In this document: positions 36,518-49,196 of the stretch, piece after piece
Numbering within the stretch: the stretch's first letter is position 1
Layout of the letters: every line of letters starts with the position of its first letter
Program-made: the position numbers and the translations under genes
Assembly (NCBI RefSeq): GCF_000716875.1
Contig: NZ_JNWQ01000029.1
Location: 1 to 64,000, forward strand
Length of the DNA: 64,000 nucleotides
From: Streptomyces novaecaesareae
GTDB taxonomy: Bacteria > Actinomycetota > Actinomycetes > Streptomycetales > Streptomycetaceae
Reading direction: 5' to 3'
Notes under the pieces: model-generated
Seen by the model: only the letters and a program-made list of their open reading frames with translations
Databases searched by the model: none
Told to the model about the DNA's origin: nothing

Positions 36518-39500
36518 GTGCACCTGAAGAGTCTGACGCTGCGCGGGTTCAAGTCCTTCGCCTCCAGCACCACCCTGCGCTTCGAGCCGGGCATCACCTG
36601 CGTCGTCGGCCCCAACGGCTCCGGCAAGTCGAACGTGGTGGACGCGCTGTCCTGGGTGATGGGGGAGCAGGGGGCCAAGACGCTGCGCGGCGGCAAGATG
36701 GAGGACGTCATCTTCGCCGGGACCAGTGGGCGCGCCCCGCTCGGCCGCGCCGAGGTCAGCCTCACCATCGACAACGCCGACGGCGCCCTGCCGATCGACT
36801 ACTCCGAGGTGACCATCACCCGGACCATGTTCCGCAACGGCGGCAGCGAGTACGCGCTCAACGGCGAGACCTGCCGCCTGCTGGACATCCAGGAACTGCT
36901 CTCCGACTCCGGCATCGGCCGCGAGATGCACGTCATCGTCGGGCAGGGGCAGCTGGACTCCGTCCTGCACGCCGACCCGATGGGCCGACGCGCCTTCATC
37001 GAGGAGGCGGCCGGCGTCCTCAAGCACCGCAAGCGCAAGGAGAAGGCGCTGCGGAAGCTGGACGCGATGCAGGCCAACCTCAACCGGGTCCAGGACCTGG
37101 TGGCCGAGCTGCGCCGCCAACTCGGCCCGCTCGGCCGACAGGCCCGGATCGCCCGCCGGGCCGCCGGCATCCAGGCCGCACTGCGCGACGCCCGCCTGCG
37201 GCTGCTCGCCGACGACCTGTCCACGCTCCGCCGGGCCGTCGAGGCCGAGGTCGCGGACGAGCTGGCGCTGCGGCTGCGCCGGACCACCGTCGAGCAGGAA
37301 CTGGCCCGCGCGGTGCAGCGCGAACGGGTCCTGGAAGCACAGGTCGGGCAACTCGGGCCGAGCCTGGAGACCGCCCGGCAGACCTGGTACCGGCTCTCCG
37401 CGCTCGCCGAGCGCACCCGCGGCACGATCGGGCTGGCCGAGGCCCGGGCCCGGCACGCCGCGGCCGGGGGACAGGCCGAGGAGCGGCGCGGGCGGGACCC
37501 GCAGGAACTGGAACGGGAGGCCGAGCGCGTCCGCGAGGAGGAGGCCGCGCTCGCCGAGGCGCTGGAAGAAGCGCAGTACGCCCTCGCCGAGGCCGTCGAG
37601 CGCAAGGGCGGGCTGGAACGCGAGCTGGCCGCCGAGGAGCGCCGGCTGCGCGACGCCGCCCGGGCCATCGCCGACCGCCGGGAGGGCCTGGCCCGGCTCC
37701 AGGGGCAGGCCGTCGCCGCCCGGTCCCGGGCCGCCTCGGCGCAGGCCGAGATCGGCCGGCTCGTCGAGTCCAGGGACGAGGCACTGCTGCGCGCCGAGGC
37801 CGCGCAGAGCGAGCTGGACGAGCTCCGGCAGCAGGTGGACGACCAGGCCGGGGACGACGAACAGGCCGAGGCCGGCCACCGGGAGGCGCGCGAGCGGCTG
37901 GCCGCCGTCGAACGCGAACTCGCCGCCGCCCGGGAGACGGCCGGTGCCGCCGAGCGCGAACGGGCCGCGCTCACCGCGCGGCACGAGGCGCTCTCCCTCG
38001 GACTGCGCCGCAAGGACGGCACCGGCGCGCTGCTGGACGCGGGGGAGCGGCTGGGCGGGCTGCTCGGCCCGGCGGCCGCACTGCTGCGGATCGAGGCCGG
38101 GTACGAGGTGCCGGTGGCGGCGGCGCTCGGCGCGGCGGCCGACGCGGTGGCCGTCGACTCGCCGTCCGCCGCCGTCGAGGCGCTGCGGCTGCTGCGGGCG
38201 GACGACGCCGGACGGGCCGGGCTGCTGATCGCGGGCGCGACCGAAGTCCCTTTCCCGGCAGGCGAGTTGTCGGACGGGGCCCGCTGGGCCGCCGAACTGG
38301 TCGACGGCCCGGCCGAGTTGCTCCCCGCCGTCCGGCAACTGCTGGCCGGGGTGGCCGTGGTGGCGGACCTGGACGCGGCGCTGCGACTGGTCGGCGGGGA
38401 CCGCGGGGTGTGCGCCGTCACGGCCGTCACCGCCGACGGGGACCGGCTGGGCGCCGGCTTCGCGCACGGCGGCTCCGGCGGCGCGCCGAGCCTGCTGGAG
38501 ACCCAGGCCGCGGTGGACGAAGCGGCCAGGGCGATCGGGGAACTCACCGTCCACTGCGCCGAGTCGGCCGAGCGACTGGCCCAACTCACCGAGCTGCGCC
38601 GGGAGACGGCCGCCGAGGTGGAGCGGCTCGCCGAACGGCGGCGGCAGGCGGAGAAGGAGCGGGCCCAGGTCGCGGGCGCGCTCGGCCGCCTCGGCGGGCA
38701 GGCCCGGGCCGCCGCCGGAGAGGCCGAACGGCTGTCGGCCGCGGCCGCCCGGGCCGAGCAGGGCCTGGCCGAGCTGCTGGCCACCGCCGAGGAGCTGGCG
38801 CAACGCCTGGCCGCGGCCGAGGAGTCGGCGGACGCGGGCCAGGACGAGCCGGACACCGGAGAACAGCAGCGGCTGGCCGAGGCCGCGAGCGCCGCCCGGC
38901 AGGCCGAGCTGGAGGCCCGGCTCGCGGTGCGCACCCACGAGGAACGGGTCCGCGCGCTGGCCGGCCGGGCGGACCAGCTGGACCGGGCCGCCCGGGCCGA
39001 GCGCGAGGCGCGCGCCCGGGCCGCCGAACGCCGTCGGCGCGCCGAGCACGACTCCCGGGTGGCGAACGCCGTCGAGGCGGGTGCCCGGCAGCTGCTGGCC
39101 TGCCTGGAGGTGTCGCTGGCCCGCGCGGACGCCGAGCGGGCGGCCGTCGAACGGGCGCGCACCGAGCGCGAGGAGGAGCTGCGGGAGCACCGCGAGCACG
39201 GCCGCAGCCTCAAGGAGGAGCTGGACAAGCTGGTCGACGCCGGGCACCGGGACGAGGTGCTGCGGGCGGAGAAGCGGCTGCGGATCGAACAGCTGGAGGC
39301 CCGGGCGCTGGAGGAGTTCGGCATCGACGGCGGCGAGCTGCTCGCCTCGTACGGGCCGGACCGGCTCGTCCCGCCGGAGGCCCCGGAGGAGGGCCAGGCG
39401 GCGGGGGAGCCGTACCCGTACGTGCGGGCCGAGCAGGAGAAGCGGCTGAAGGCCGCCGAGAAGGCCTACCAGCAGCTCGGCAAGGTCAACCCGCTGGCGC

Positions 39501-40117
39501 TGGAGGAGTTCGCCGCGCTGGAGGAGCGGCACACCTTCCTCGGCGAGCAGCTGGACGACCTCAAGCGCAGCCGGCGGGACCTGCTGGAGATCGTCCGGGA
39601 CGTGGACCAGCGGGTCGAGCAGCTGTTCACCTCGGCCTACCACGACACCGCCGCCCAGTTCGAGGGCGTCTTCGCCCGGCTCTTCCCGGGCGGCGAGGGC
39701 CGACTGGTGCTGACCGACCCGGACAACATGCTCGCCACCGGGGTCGAGGTGGAGGCCCGCCCACCGGGCAAGAAGGTCAAGCGGCTGTCGTTGCTCTCCG
39801 GCGGCGAGCGCTCGCTGACGGCGGTGGCGCTGCTGGTGGCGATCTTCAAGGCCCGGCCCAGCCCGTTCTACGTGATGGACGAGGTGGAGGCGGCGCTGGA
39901 CGAGACCAACCTGCGCCGGCTGATCGGGATCATGGAGGAGCTGCGGGAGAGCTCCCAACTGATCGTGATCACCCACCAGAAGCTCACCATGGAGTCCGCC
40001 GACGCCCTCTACGGCGTGACGATGAAGGGCGACGGCATCTCGCAGGTGATCAGCCAGCGGCTGCGGGAGGAGCACCGGGAACGGCCGCCGCGGGCCGCCC
40101 GTACCGTGATGGTCTAG
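36518..40117 (+). CDS. smc: Chromosome segregation protein SMC
   Basis: 1199 aa, GTG start after AGGAG. N-terminal Walker A GPNGSGKSN near residues 32-40. A long coiled coil is interrupted by the hinge at about 500-660 (GYEVPVAAALGAAADAVAV). The C-terminal head has the ABC signature LLSGGERSLTAVALL near 1093 and Walker B FYVMDEVEAALDETN near 1117. It is the ATPase of the condensin complex that organises the chromosome, essential for proper segregation into spores. ScpA and ScpB are not in this window. The coiled coils are unusually rich in Ala, Arg and Glu, as expected at this GC content. Confidence 0.97.
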   Translation: MHLKSLTLRGFKSFASSTTLRFEPGITCVVGPNGSGKSNVVDALSWVMGEQGAKTLRGGKMEDVIFAGTSGRAPLGRAEVSLTIDNADGALPIDYSEVTITRTMFRNGGSEYALNGETCRLLDIQELLSDSGIGREMHVIVGQGQLDSVLHADPMGRRAFIEEAAGVLKHRKRKEKALRKLDAMQANLNRVQDLVAELRRQLGPLGRQARIARRAAGIQAALRDARLRLLADDLSTLRRAVEAEVADELALRLRRTTVEQELARAVQRERVLEAQVGQLGPSLETARQTWYRLSALAERTRGTIGLAEARARHAAAGGQAEERRGRDPQELEREAERVREEEAALAEALEEAQYALAEAVERKGGLERELAAEERRLRDAARAIADRREGLARLQGQAVAARSRAASAQAEIGRLVESRDEALLRAEAAQSELDELRQQVDDQAGDDEQAEAGHREARERLAAVERELAAARETAGAAERERAALTARHEALSLGLRRKDGTGALLDAGERLGGLLGPAAALLRIEAGYEVPVAAALGAAADAVAVDSPSAAVEALRLLRADDAGRAGLLIAGATEVPFPAGELSDGARWAAELVDGPAELLPAVRQLLAGVAVVADLDAALRLVGGDRGVCAVTAVTADGDRLGAGFAHGGSGGAPSLLETQAAVDEAARAIGELTVHCAESAERLAQLTELRRETAAEVERLAERRRQAEKERAQVAGALGRLGGQARAAAGEAERLSAAAARAEQGLAELLATAEELAQRLAAAEESADAGQDEPDTGEQQRLAEAASAARQAELEARLAVRTHEERVRALAGRADQLDRAARAEREARARAAERRRRAEHDSRVANAVEAGARQLLACLEVSLARADAERAAVERARTEREEELREHREHGRSLKEELDKLVDAGHRDEVLRAEKRLRIEQLEARALEEFGIDGGELLASYGPDRLVPPEAPEEGQAAGEPYPYVRAEQEKRLKAAEKAYQQLGKVNPLALEEFAALEERHTFLGEQLDDLKRSRRDLLEIVRDVDQRVEQLFTSAYHDTAAQFEGVFARLFPGGEGRLVLTDPDNMLATGVEVEARPPGKKVKRLSLLSGGERSLTAVALLVAIFKARPSPFYVMDEVEAALDETNLRRLIGIMEELRESSQLIVITHQKLTMESADALYGVTMKGDGISQVISQRLREEHRERPPRAARTVMV

Positions 40118-40164
40118 GGCGGCTGCGGTCCATCCGGGCTCCGGTCACGGATACTGGACGGGTT

Positions 40165-41391
40165 ATGGAATACGTGATCCTTGCCGTAGTCATCGCCGTG
40201 GTCGCCATCGGCGCGATCGCCGGCCTCGTCGTTTCCGGCAGACGACGCCAGCAGCTGCCCCCGAAGTCGCAGGCGCCGGTCATCACGGCGCCGAAGCCCA
40301 CCCCGCAGGAACCCCAGGTCGGCGAGGAGTCCGCGCCGCCGACCGAGGAACCCCGTCGCACCGTCGAGGAGGTGGAACTCCCGGCGGAGCCGGCGGCCCC
40401 CGAGGCCGTCGAGGTCCCCGAGGTCGAGCCGGCCGAGGCCGAGGCGGCTCCCGCCGTCGAGGTCCCCGAGCCCACCGCCGGCCGACTGGTCCGGCTGCGC
40501 TCGCGGCTCTCCCGCTCGCAGAACTCGCTCGGCAAGGGCCTGCTCTCGCTGCTCTCCAGGGAGCACCTGGACGAGGACACCTGGGAGGAGATCGAGGACA
40601 CCCTGCTCACCGCCGACGTCGGCGTCGCCCCCACCCAGGAGCTGGTCGAGCGGCTGCGCACCCGGGTGAAGGTGCTCGGCACCCGTACGCCCGACGAGCT
40701 GCGCGCGCTGCTGCGCGAGGAGCTGGTCGAGCTGGTCGGCAAGGACGCCGACCGCACCGTGCGCTCCACCAAGCACGAGGAGGGCCCGGCCGTGGTCCTG
40801 GTCGTCGGCGTCAACGGCGTCGGCAAGACCACCACCACCGGCAAGCTGGCCCGCGTCCTGGTCGCCGACGGCCGCACGGTGGTGCTCGGCGCCGCCGACA
40901 CCTTCCGTGCCGCCGCCGCGGACCAGCTGCAGACCTGGGGCGAGCGGGTCGGCGCGCGCACCGTGCGCGGCCCGGAGGGCGGGGACCCGGCCTCGATCGC
41001 CTTCGACGCGGTCAAGGAGGGCATCGCCGAGGGCGTGGACACCGTGCTGATCGACACCGCCGGCCGACTGCACACCAAGACCGGCCTGATGGACGAGCTG
41101 GGCAAGGTCAAGCGGGTCGTCGAGAAGCACGGCCCGGTGGACGAGGTGCTGCTGGTACTGGACGCCACCACCGGACAGAACGGCCTGATCCAGGCCCGGG
41201 TGTTCGCCGAGGTGGTCGACATCACCGGCATCGTGCTGACCAAGCTGGACGGCACCGCGAAGGGCGGCATCGTGGTCGCGGTGCAGCGCGAGCTGGGCGT
41301 GCCGGTCAAGCTGATCGGTCTGGGCGAGGGCGCGGACGACCTGGCACCGTTCGAGCCGGGTGCGTTCGTGGACGCGCTGATCGGGGACTGA
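40165..41391 (+). CDS. ftsY: Signal recognition particle receptor FtsY
   Basis: 408 aa. The N-terminus is a true membrane anchor (ILAVVIAVVAIGAIAGLVV, about 4-23), as in actinobacterial FtsY, followed by an acidic Pro/Glu-rich linker to about residue 105. The NG domain has P-loop GVNGVGKTTTTGKLA near 214, AADTFRAAAADQL, DTAGRLHTK and TKLDGTAKGG. It docks ribosome-SRP complexes at the membrane with Ffh, whose gene is 8 kb downstream. Confidence 0.97.
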   Translation: MEYVILAVVIAVVAIGAIAGLVVSGRRRQQLPPKSQAPVITAPKPTPQEPQVGEESAPPTEEPRRTVEEVELPAEPAAPEAVEVPEVEPAEAEAAPAVEVPEPTAGRLVRLRSRLSRSQNSLGKGLLSLLSREHLDEDTWEEIEDTLLTADVGVAPTQELVERLRTRVKVLGTRTPDELRALLREELVELVGKDADRTVRSTKHEEGPAVVLVVGVNGVGKTTTTGKLARVLVADGRTVVLGAADTFRAAAADQLQTWGERVGARTVRGPEGGDPASIAFDAVKEGIAEGVDTVLIDTAGRLHTKTGLMDELGKVKRVVEKHGPVDEVLLVLDATTGQNGLIQARVFAEVVDITGIVLTKLDGTAKGGIVVAVQRELGVPVKLIGLGEGADDLAPFEPGAFVDALIGD

Positions 41392-41412
41392 CCGGGGTTT
41401 CCCGTCGGATGA

Positions 41413-41440
41413 AGGGTCCGCTCCTCCGGGGGCGGGCCCT
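41413..41440 (+). terminator. Terminator of ftsY
   Basis: AGGGTCCGC (41413-41421) and GCGGGCCCT (41432-41440) with one G-T pair, followed by TTCG. Confidence 0.7.
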
Positions 41441-41480
41441 TTCGCGTGCCTACGGGGTTACGCGCCGACGGGCTGCCGCC

Positions 41481-41595
41481 GCCCCGAGCCGAAGGGGCGC
41501 GCCGGTGCCGAAAGGGAGAAGCGAGGGAGCGAAGCGAGGGAGCGCCGACCGTCGGCGCCGGGTCCGAGCGCCCAGGAGGCGAGCGGGCGAATCAC
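41481..41595 (+). repeat. Dispersed intergenic repeat, copy A
   Basis: 115 bases matching the reverse complement of 27267-27387. It starts GCCCCGAGCCGAAGGGGCGC, contains two GAGGGAGCG units and the palindrome GCGCCGACCGTCGGCGC, and ends with GAGCGGGCGAATCAC. It is located immediately beyond the 3' end of the minus-strand prim-pol gene. Confidence 0.88.
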
Positions 41596-41599
41596 CGTG

Positions 41600-42292
41600 T
41601 CACGAGGCGATCCAGGCCGGCTCGGCGGTGCGCTCGCGGCCGCGGTGGCAGGCGTACGCGAGGGTGCCGAGCAGCAGCCGGGCCTCGGGCGGGCAGCCGG
41701 CGTTGTCGCGGGTGGGGCGGCGCAGCCAGCGGACCGGGCCGAGGCCGCCGAGGACGGTGGGCGGGGCGGCGACGTAGCTGCCCTCGCCGTGGCAGGTGAG
41801 GTCGAGCGCGGCGTCGTCCCAGCCCATCCGGTACAGCAGGTCGGGGAGTCGGCGGGCGGTGCCGGCGGCGACCAGGAACTGCAGCCGGCCGGTGGGGGCG
41901 GCGAGCACCGGGCCGACCTGGGTGCCCATCCGCTCCAGCCGGACCAGCGCCTGCAGGCCGGCCTGCTCGGGGACGTCCAGGACGTCGAAGGCGCGGCCGG
42001 TGGGGAACAGCACCGAGCTCTCGGCGCGGGCGGCGCGGCTCCGGCCCTCGGTGCCCGGTACGGGGTGCAGGCCGGGCGCGGCGCAGCGGGCGGAGCCGCA
42101 GGGACAGCGGGTCGGGGCGGTGGCGCCGGTGGCCGGGGTGTCGGTGCCCGGGTCGCCGGTGGCGACCGTCCAGCCCCAGCGGCCGGTGTACTCCGCGGCG
42201 GCCTGGGACGCGGTGACCTTGGTGCGGCGGCGCGCCCCCAGCGGTGTCAGCCGCAGGTGCCCCAGTCGAAGTTCGCCGAACAGGTTGTCCAT
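41600..42292 (-). CDS. Bifunctional DNA primase/polymerase (prim-pol) domain protein
   Basis: 230 aa from the ATG at 42292 after GGGGGAGGC. The sequence shows AAEYTGRWGWTV and CPCGSARCAAPGLHP, the Cys-rich/HP element typical of N-terminal prim-pol (PF09250-type) domains in Streptomyces. The domain here stands alone, without a helicase. The acidic catalytic residues of prim-pol enzymes (DxD/E) are not clear, so activity is uncertain. The neighbour order ftsY, prim-pol-like, nsdA is as I remember it in S. coelicolor. Confidence 0.75.
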   Translation of the reverse strand: MDNLFGELRLGHLRLTPLGARRRTKVTASQAAAEYTGRWGWTVATGDPGTDTPATGATAPTRCPCGSARCAAPGLHPVPGTEGRSRAARAESSVLFPTGRAFDVLDVPEQAGLQALVRLERMGTQVGPVLAAPTGRLQFLVAAGTARRLPDLLYRMGWDDAALDLTCHGEGSYVAAPPTVLGGLGPVRWLRRPTRDNAGCPPEARLLLGTLAYACHRGRERTAEPAWIAS

Positions 42293-42906
42293 GCCTCCCC
42301 CAACAGGTTCTCGTTGCCGATGGTTACGGGATGGTGACTGTGTGTTGATTGTCAGCTGCGTGGTGCGTTGTGCGGTGGCGGCGCGCAGCGCGTGGCGTGC
42401 GCCGTTTTCGATGGTGTGCCTCGGGCGCCGCCTTGTGGGGGCGACGCGGATGCCGGATCGTCGGGTGCGTGAGGCTGTTGCCATCCGGAGTGGGTGGTGA
42501 ACTCGCTTGTGGCTGCGGTGGGTTGCGGGGTCTGCCGGGTCTTCCGGGCTGAGCCGGGGGACTGGGCGGCCCGCATATGCCGGACCGTCGGGACTACCTA
42601 GTGAAGCGTGTGCCCCGTGGCTTCGGTTCACTCCTGGGGGTGGCGAAAGGTGGCGTTTCGCCAGGGCCGCTCCCGCGGGCACCTCGCGGGGCATTACGTT
42701 CAGCACGCGGATGTCGTCGGTGAGTCAGTTCCGGGCTTTCGGAGAACGGGAGTTGGGGACCTGACGGCTCGTCCGCAACGATGGCACACCAGTACGACGA
42801 CGCGGCACGGCGGCACCTCAGGCACGGCACGTCTGGCAAGAGCCCGCAACCGTCGGGCGGTCACGATCGGGGGCCCCGTGGGGGCCGGGCGGGATGGGAC
42901 GTTCCC
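42293..42906. promoter_or_regulatory. 614-base divergent region between the prim-pol gene and nsdA
   Basis: No gene is supported. The first 200 bases are unusually rich in G and T on the plus strand (TGGTGCGTTGTGCGGTGG-like runs) and lower in GC than neighbouring sequence. The rest contains several open frames with no coding character. It presumably carries the promoters of both genes and a long leader of nsdA. Confidence 0.4.
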
Positions 42907-46432
<3,526 letters not shown>

Positions 46433-46570
46433 CCCCCTGGTAGCCCGTGTAGCCCCCACCCGCGGCGGGCCCGTGATCCCCTGGCAGGGGGTGCGGGCCC
46501 GCCGACGGCGTGGCGGCGTCCGGCCCGGCAGCGGGCCGTACGGGCGCCCCGCTCAGCCGGACAGCGACCC

Positions 46571-46650
46571 CGTCGCAGGACGGCTCGCCCGCAGGACGGC
46601 CCACCTGCACCACGGCTCACCTGCACCACGGTTCACCCGCACCACGGACG
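46571..46650 (+). repeat. 16-bp tandem repeat (5 units) upstream of glnD
   Basis: Five consecutive 16-base units at 46571, 46587, 46603, 46619 and 46635. The third and fourth differ by one base (ACCTGCACCACGGCTC and ACCTGCACCACGGTTC), the others are diverged (GCAGGACGG replaces GCACCACGG in the first two). The array ends 12 bases before the glnD start codon and overlaps the place where a ribosome binding site should be. Confidence 0.85.
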
Positions 46651-46662
46651 GGACCCACGCGC

Positions 46663-49095
46663 ATGACCTCCGAGACCAGGCCTTCCGACCCCGCCGACCA
46701 CGCCGCCGCCCGGGCCGCGCTGCTCGCCGACCCCGGCCCGGTGGGCCGCCCCCGCCGGGAGGCGCTGGCCGCGCTGACCGACGACTGGCTGGCCGGCCTG
46801 CTCGCGGCCGCCGGCGCCCCGCCGGGCGTCGCGCTGGTCGCCGTCGGCGGGTACGGGCGCGGCGAGCTCTCCCCGCGCAGCGACCTGGACGTCCTGCTGC
46901 TGCACGACGGGCCGATCGCCCGCGAGCTGCCCGAGCGGATCTGGTACCCGGTCTGGGACGCCGGCGCCAAGCTCGACCACTCGGTGCGGACCGTCGCCGA
47001 GGCCCGGGCGGTCGCCGCCGCCGACCTCAAGGCGCAGCTCGGCCTGCTGGACGCCCGCCACCTGGCCGGGGACCAGGCGCTCACCGCCGCGCTGCGCTCC
47101 GCGGTGTTCACCGACTGGCGCGCGAGCGCGCCCGCGCGCCTGCCCGAGCTGCGCGAGCTGGGCCGCGAGCGGGCCGAACGGCACGGCGAGCTGTCCTTCC
47201 TGCTGGAGCCCGACCTCAAGGAGGCCCGCGGCGGCCTGCGCGACGTGGTCGCGCTCAACGCCGTCGCCGCCACCTGGCTGGCCGACGCGCCCCGGGACGG
47301 CCTGGACGCCGCCGCGCTGCGGCTGGCCGACGTGCGCGACGCCCTGCACCTGGTCACCGGCCGGGCCACCGAGCGACTCAGCCTGCAGGACCAGGACCAG
47401 GTCGCCGAACGGCTCGGCGTGCTGGACGCGGACACCCTGCTGCGCCAGGTCTACGAGGCCGCCCGCACCATCGCCTACGCGAGCGACGTCACCTGGCGGG
47501 CGGTGGACCGGGTGCTCGCCGCCCGGACCGGCCGGGGCCGCCGGGTGGGCCGGCTGGCCATCCCGTTCACCGGCGCCGGCCGGGGCAGCGGCGCGGTGGC
47601 CCGGGGCGCGGTCGAGCGCCGCCCGCTCGCCGATGGCGTGGTCGAGCAGGACGGCGAGGCGGTGCTCGCCCAGGGCGCCCGCCCGGCCGCCGACCCGGTG
47701 CTGCCGCTGCGCGCCGCGGCCGCCGCCGCGCAGAACGGGCTGACCGTCTCGTACGCGACGGTGCGCCGGCTGGCCGCCGAGAGCCGCCCGCTGCCGGTGC
47801 CCTGGCCGGACGAGGCGCGCGAGCAACTGGTCACGCTGCTGGGCGCGGGGGAGGCGGCCGTCCCGGTGTGGGAGGCACTGGAGGCGGAGGGGCTGGTGAC
47901 CCGGCTGCTGCCGGACTGGGAGCGGGTGCGCTGCCGTCCGCAGCGCAACGCCGTACACCGCTGGACGGTGGACCGGCACCTGGTGGAGACGGCGGTGCGG
48001 GCCGCCGCGATGACCCGCCGGGTGGCCCGGCCGGACCTGCTGCTGGTCGCCGCGCTGCTGCACGACATCGGCAAGGGCTGGCCCGGGGACCACAGCGAGG
48101 CGGGCGAGGTGATCGTCCGCGACCTCGCCCCCCGGATGGGCTTCGGCCCCGAGGACACCGAGACCCTGGCGGTGCTGGTCCGCCACCACCTGACCCTGGT
48201 CGACACCGCGACCCGGCGCGACCCGGACGACCCGGCCACCGTCGAGGCGATCGCCAAGGTGGTGACCACCCTGCCGGAGCTGGAGCTGCTGCACGCGCTC
48301 ACCGAGGCGGACGCGCTGGCCACCGGCCCGGCCGCGTGGAGCAGCTGGCGGGCCTCCCTGGTGGACGGACTGGTGGCCCGGGCCGCCGACCGGCTGGCCG
48401 GGGCGGTCGCGGCACCGGTGGAGGCGGCGCCGAGCGCCGAGCAGGAGCGGCTCGCGGTCGAGGCCGCCCGCACCGGCGAGCCCGCGCTGTCGCTGCGGGC
48501 CCAGGCCGAGGGGGCGGACCCGGGCACCGAGCCGATGGGCGTCGAGCTGAACCTGGCCGTCCCGGACCGCCCGGGGCTGCTCGGCACCGCCGCCGGAGTG
48601 CTCGCGCTGCACCGGCTGACCGTCCGCTCGGCCGGACTGCGCGAGCTGGACCCGATCGGCGCCGGGCCGGTGCTGCTGATCTCCTGGCGGGTGGCCGCCG
48701 AGTTCGGCGAGCTGCCGGAGGCGGCCCGGCTGCGGGCCGACCTGCGCCGGGCGCTGGACGGCTCGCTGGACGTCGCGCGGCGCCTCGCCGAGCGGGACGC
48801 CGCCGCGCCGCGCCGCAGGGGCATCCCCACCCCGCCGCCGCTGGTCGCGGTGGCGCCCGCGGTGGCCTCGGCGACCGCGACCGTGCTGGAGGTCCGCGCC
48901 CACGACGCCCCGGGGCTGTTGCACCGGATCGGCCGGGCGCTGGACGAGTCGGGTGTACGGGTGCGCACCGCGCACGTCTCCACGCTGGGCGCGGAGGCCG
49001 TCGACTCGTTCTACCTGACCGACGCGGCGGGCCGTCCGCTGGCCGCCCAGCGGGCCGGTGAGGTGGCGGCCGCGGTCCGGGCGGCGCTGGGCTGA
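46663..49095 (+). CDS. glnD: PII nucleotidyltransferase/hydrolase GlnD
   Basis: 810 aa from the ATG at 46663. The frame is open to 46510, but that part is made of the tandem repeat. The N-terminal nucleotidyltransferase motif is GGYGRGELSPRSDLDVLLL (about 62-80), the central HD domain has LLHDIGKGWPGDHSE (about 465-480), and two C-terminal ACT domains follow (about 630-700 and 745-805). It modifies GlnK at Tyr51. In Streptomyces this enzyme acts as an adenylyltransferase rather than a uridylyltransferase. The ribosome binding site is weak (GGGAC). Confidence 0.94.
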   Translation: MTSETRPSDPADHAAARAALLADPGPVGRPRREALAALTDDWLAGLLAAAGAPPGVALVAVGGYGRGELSPRSDLDVLLLHDGPIARELPERIWYPVWDAGAKLDHSVRTVAEARAVAAADLKAQLGLLDARHLAGDQALTAALRSAVFTDWRASAPARLPELRELGRERAERHGELSFLLEPDLKEARGGLRDVVALNAVAATWLADAPRDGLDAAALRLADVRDALHLVTGRATERLSLQDQDQVAERLGVLDADTLLRQVYEAARTIAYASDVTWRAVDRVLAARTGRGRRVGRLAIPFTGAGRGSGAVARGAVERRPLADGVVEQDGEAVLAQGARPAADPVLPLRAAAAAAQNGLTVSYATVRRLAAESRPLPVPWPDEAREQLVTLLGAGEAAVPVWEALEAEGLVTRLLPDWERVRCRPQRNAVHRWTVDRHLVETAVRAAAMTRRVARPDLLLVAALLHDIGKGWPGDHSEAGEVIVRDLAPRMGFGPEDTETLAVLVRHHLTLVDTATRRDPDDPATVEAIAKVVTTLPELELLHALTEADALATGPAAWSSWRASLVDGLVARAADRLAGAVAAPVEAAPSAEQERLAVEAARTGEPALSLRAQAEGADPGTEPMGVELNLAVPDRPGLLGTAAGVLALHRLTVRSAGLRELDPIGAGPVLLISWRVAAEFGELPEAARLRADLRRALDGSLDVARRLAERDAAAPRRRGIPTPPPLVAVAPAVASATATVLEVRAHDAPGLLHRIGRALDESGVRVRTAHVSTLGAEAVDSFYLTDAAGRPLAAQRAGEVAAAVRAALG

Positions 49096-49196
49096 AAGCC
49101 CGCAGGGGCAGGGGTGGAGACCGTACCCGGGGCGGCCGGATACCCTGGGGGACGACGACCGTACCGATTCCGATGCCGCAGAGGACCCGCGACGAC

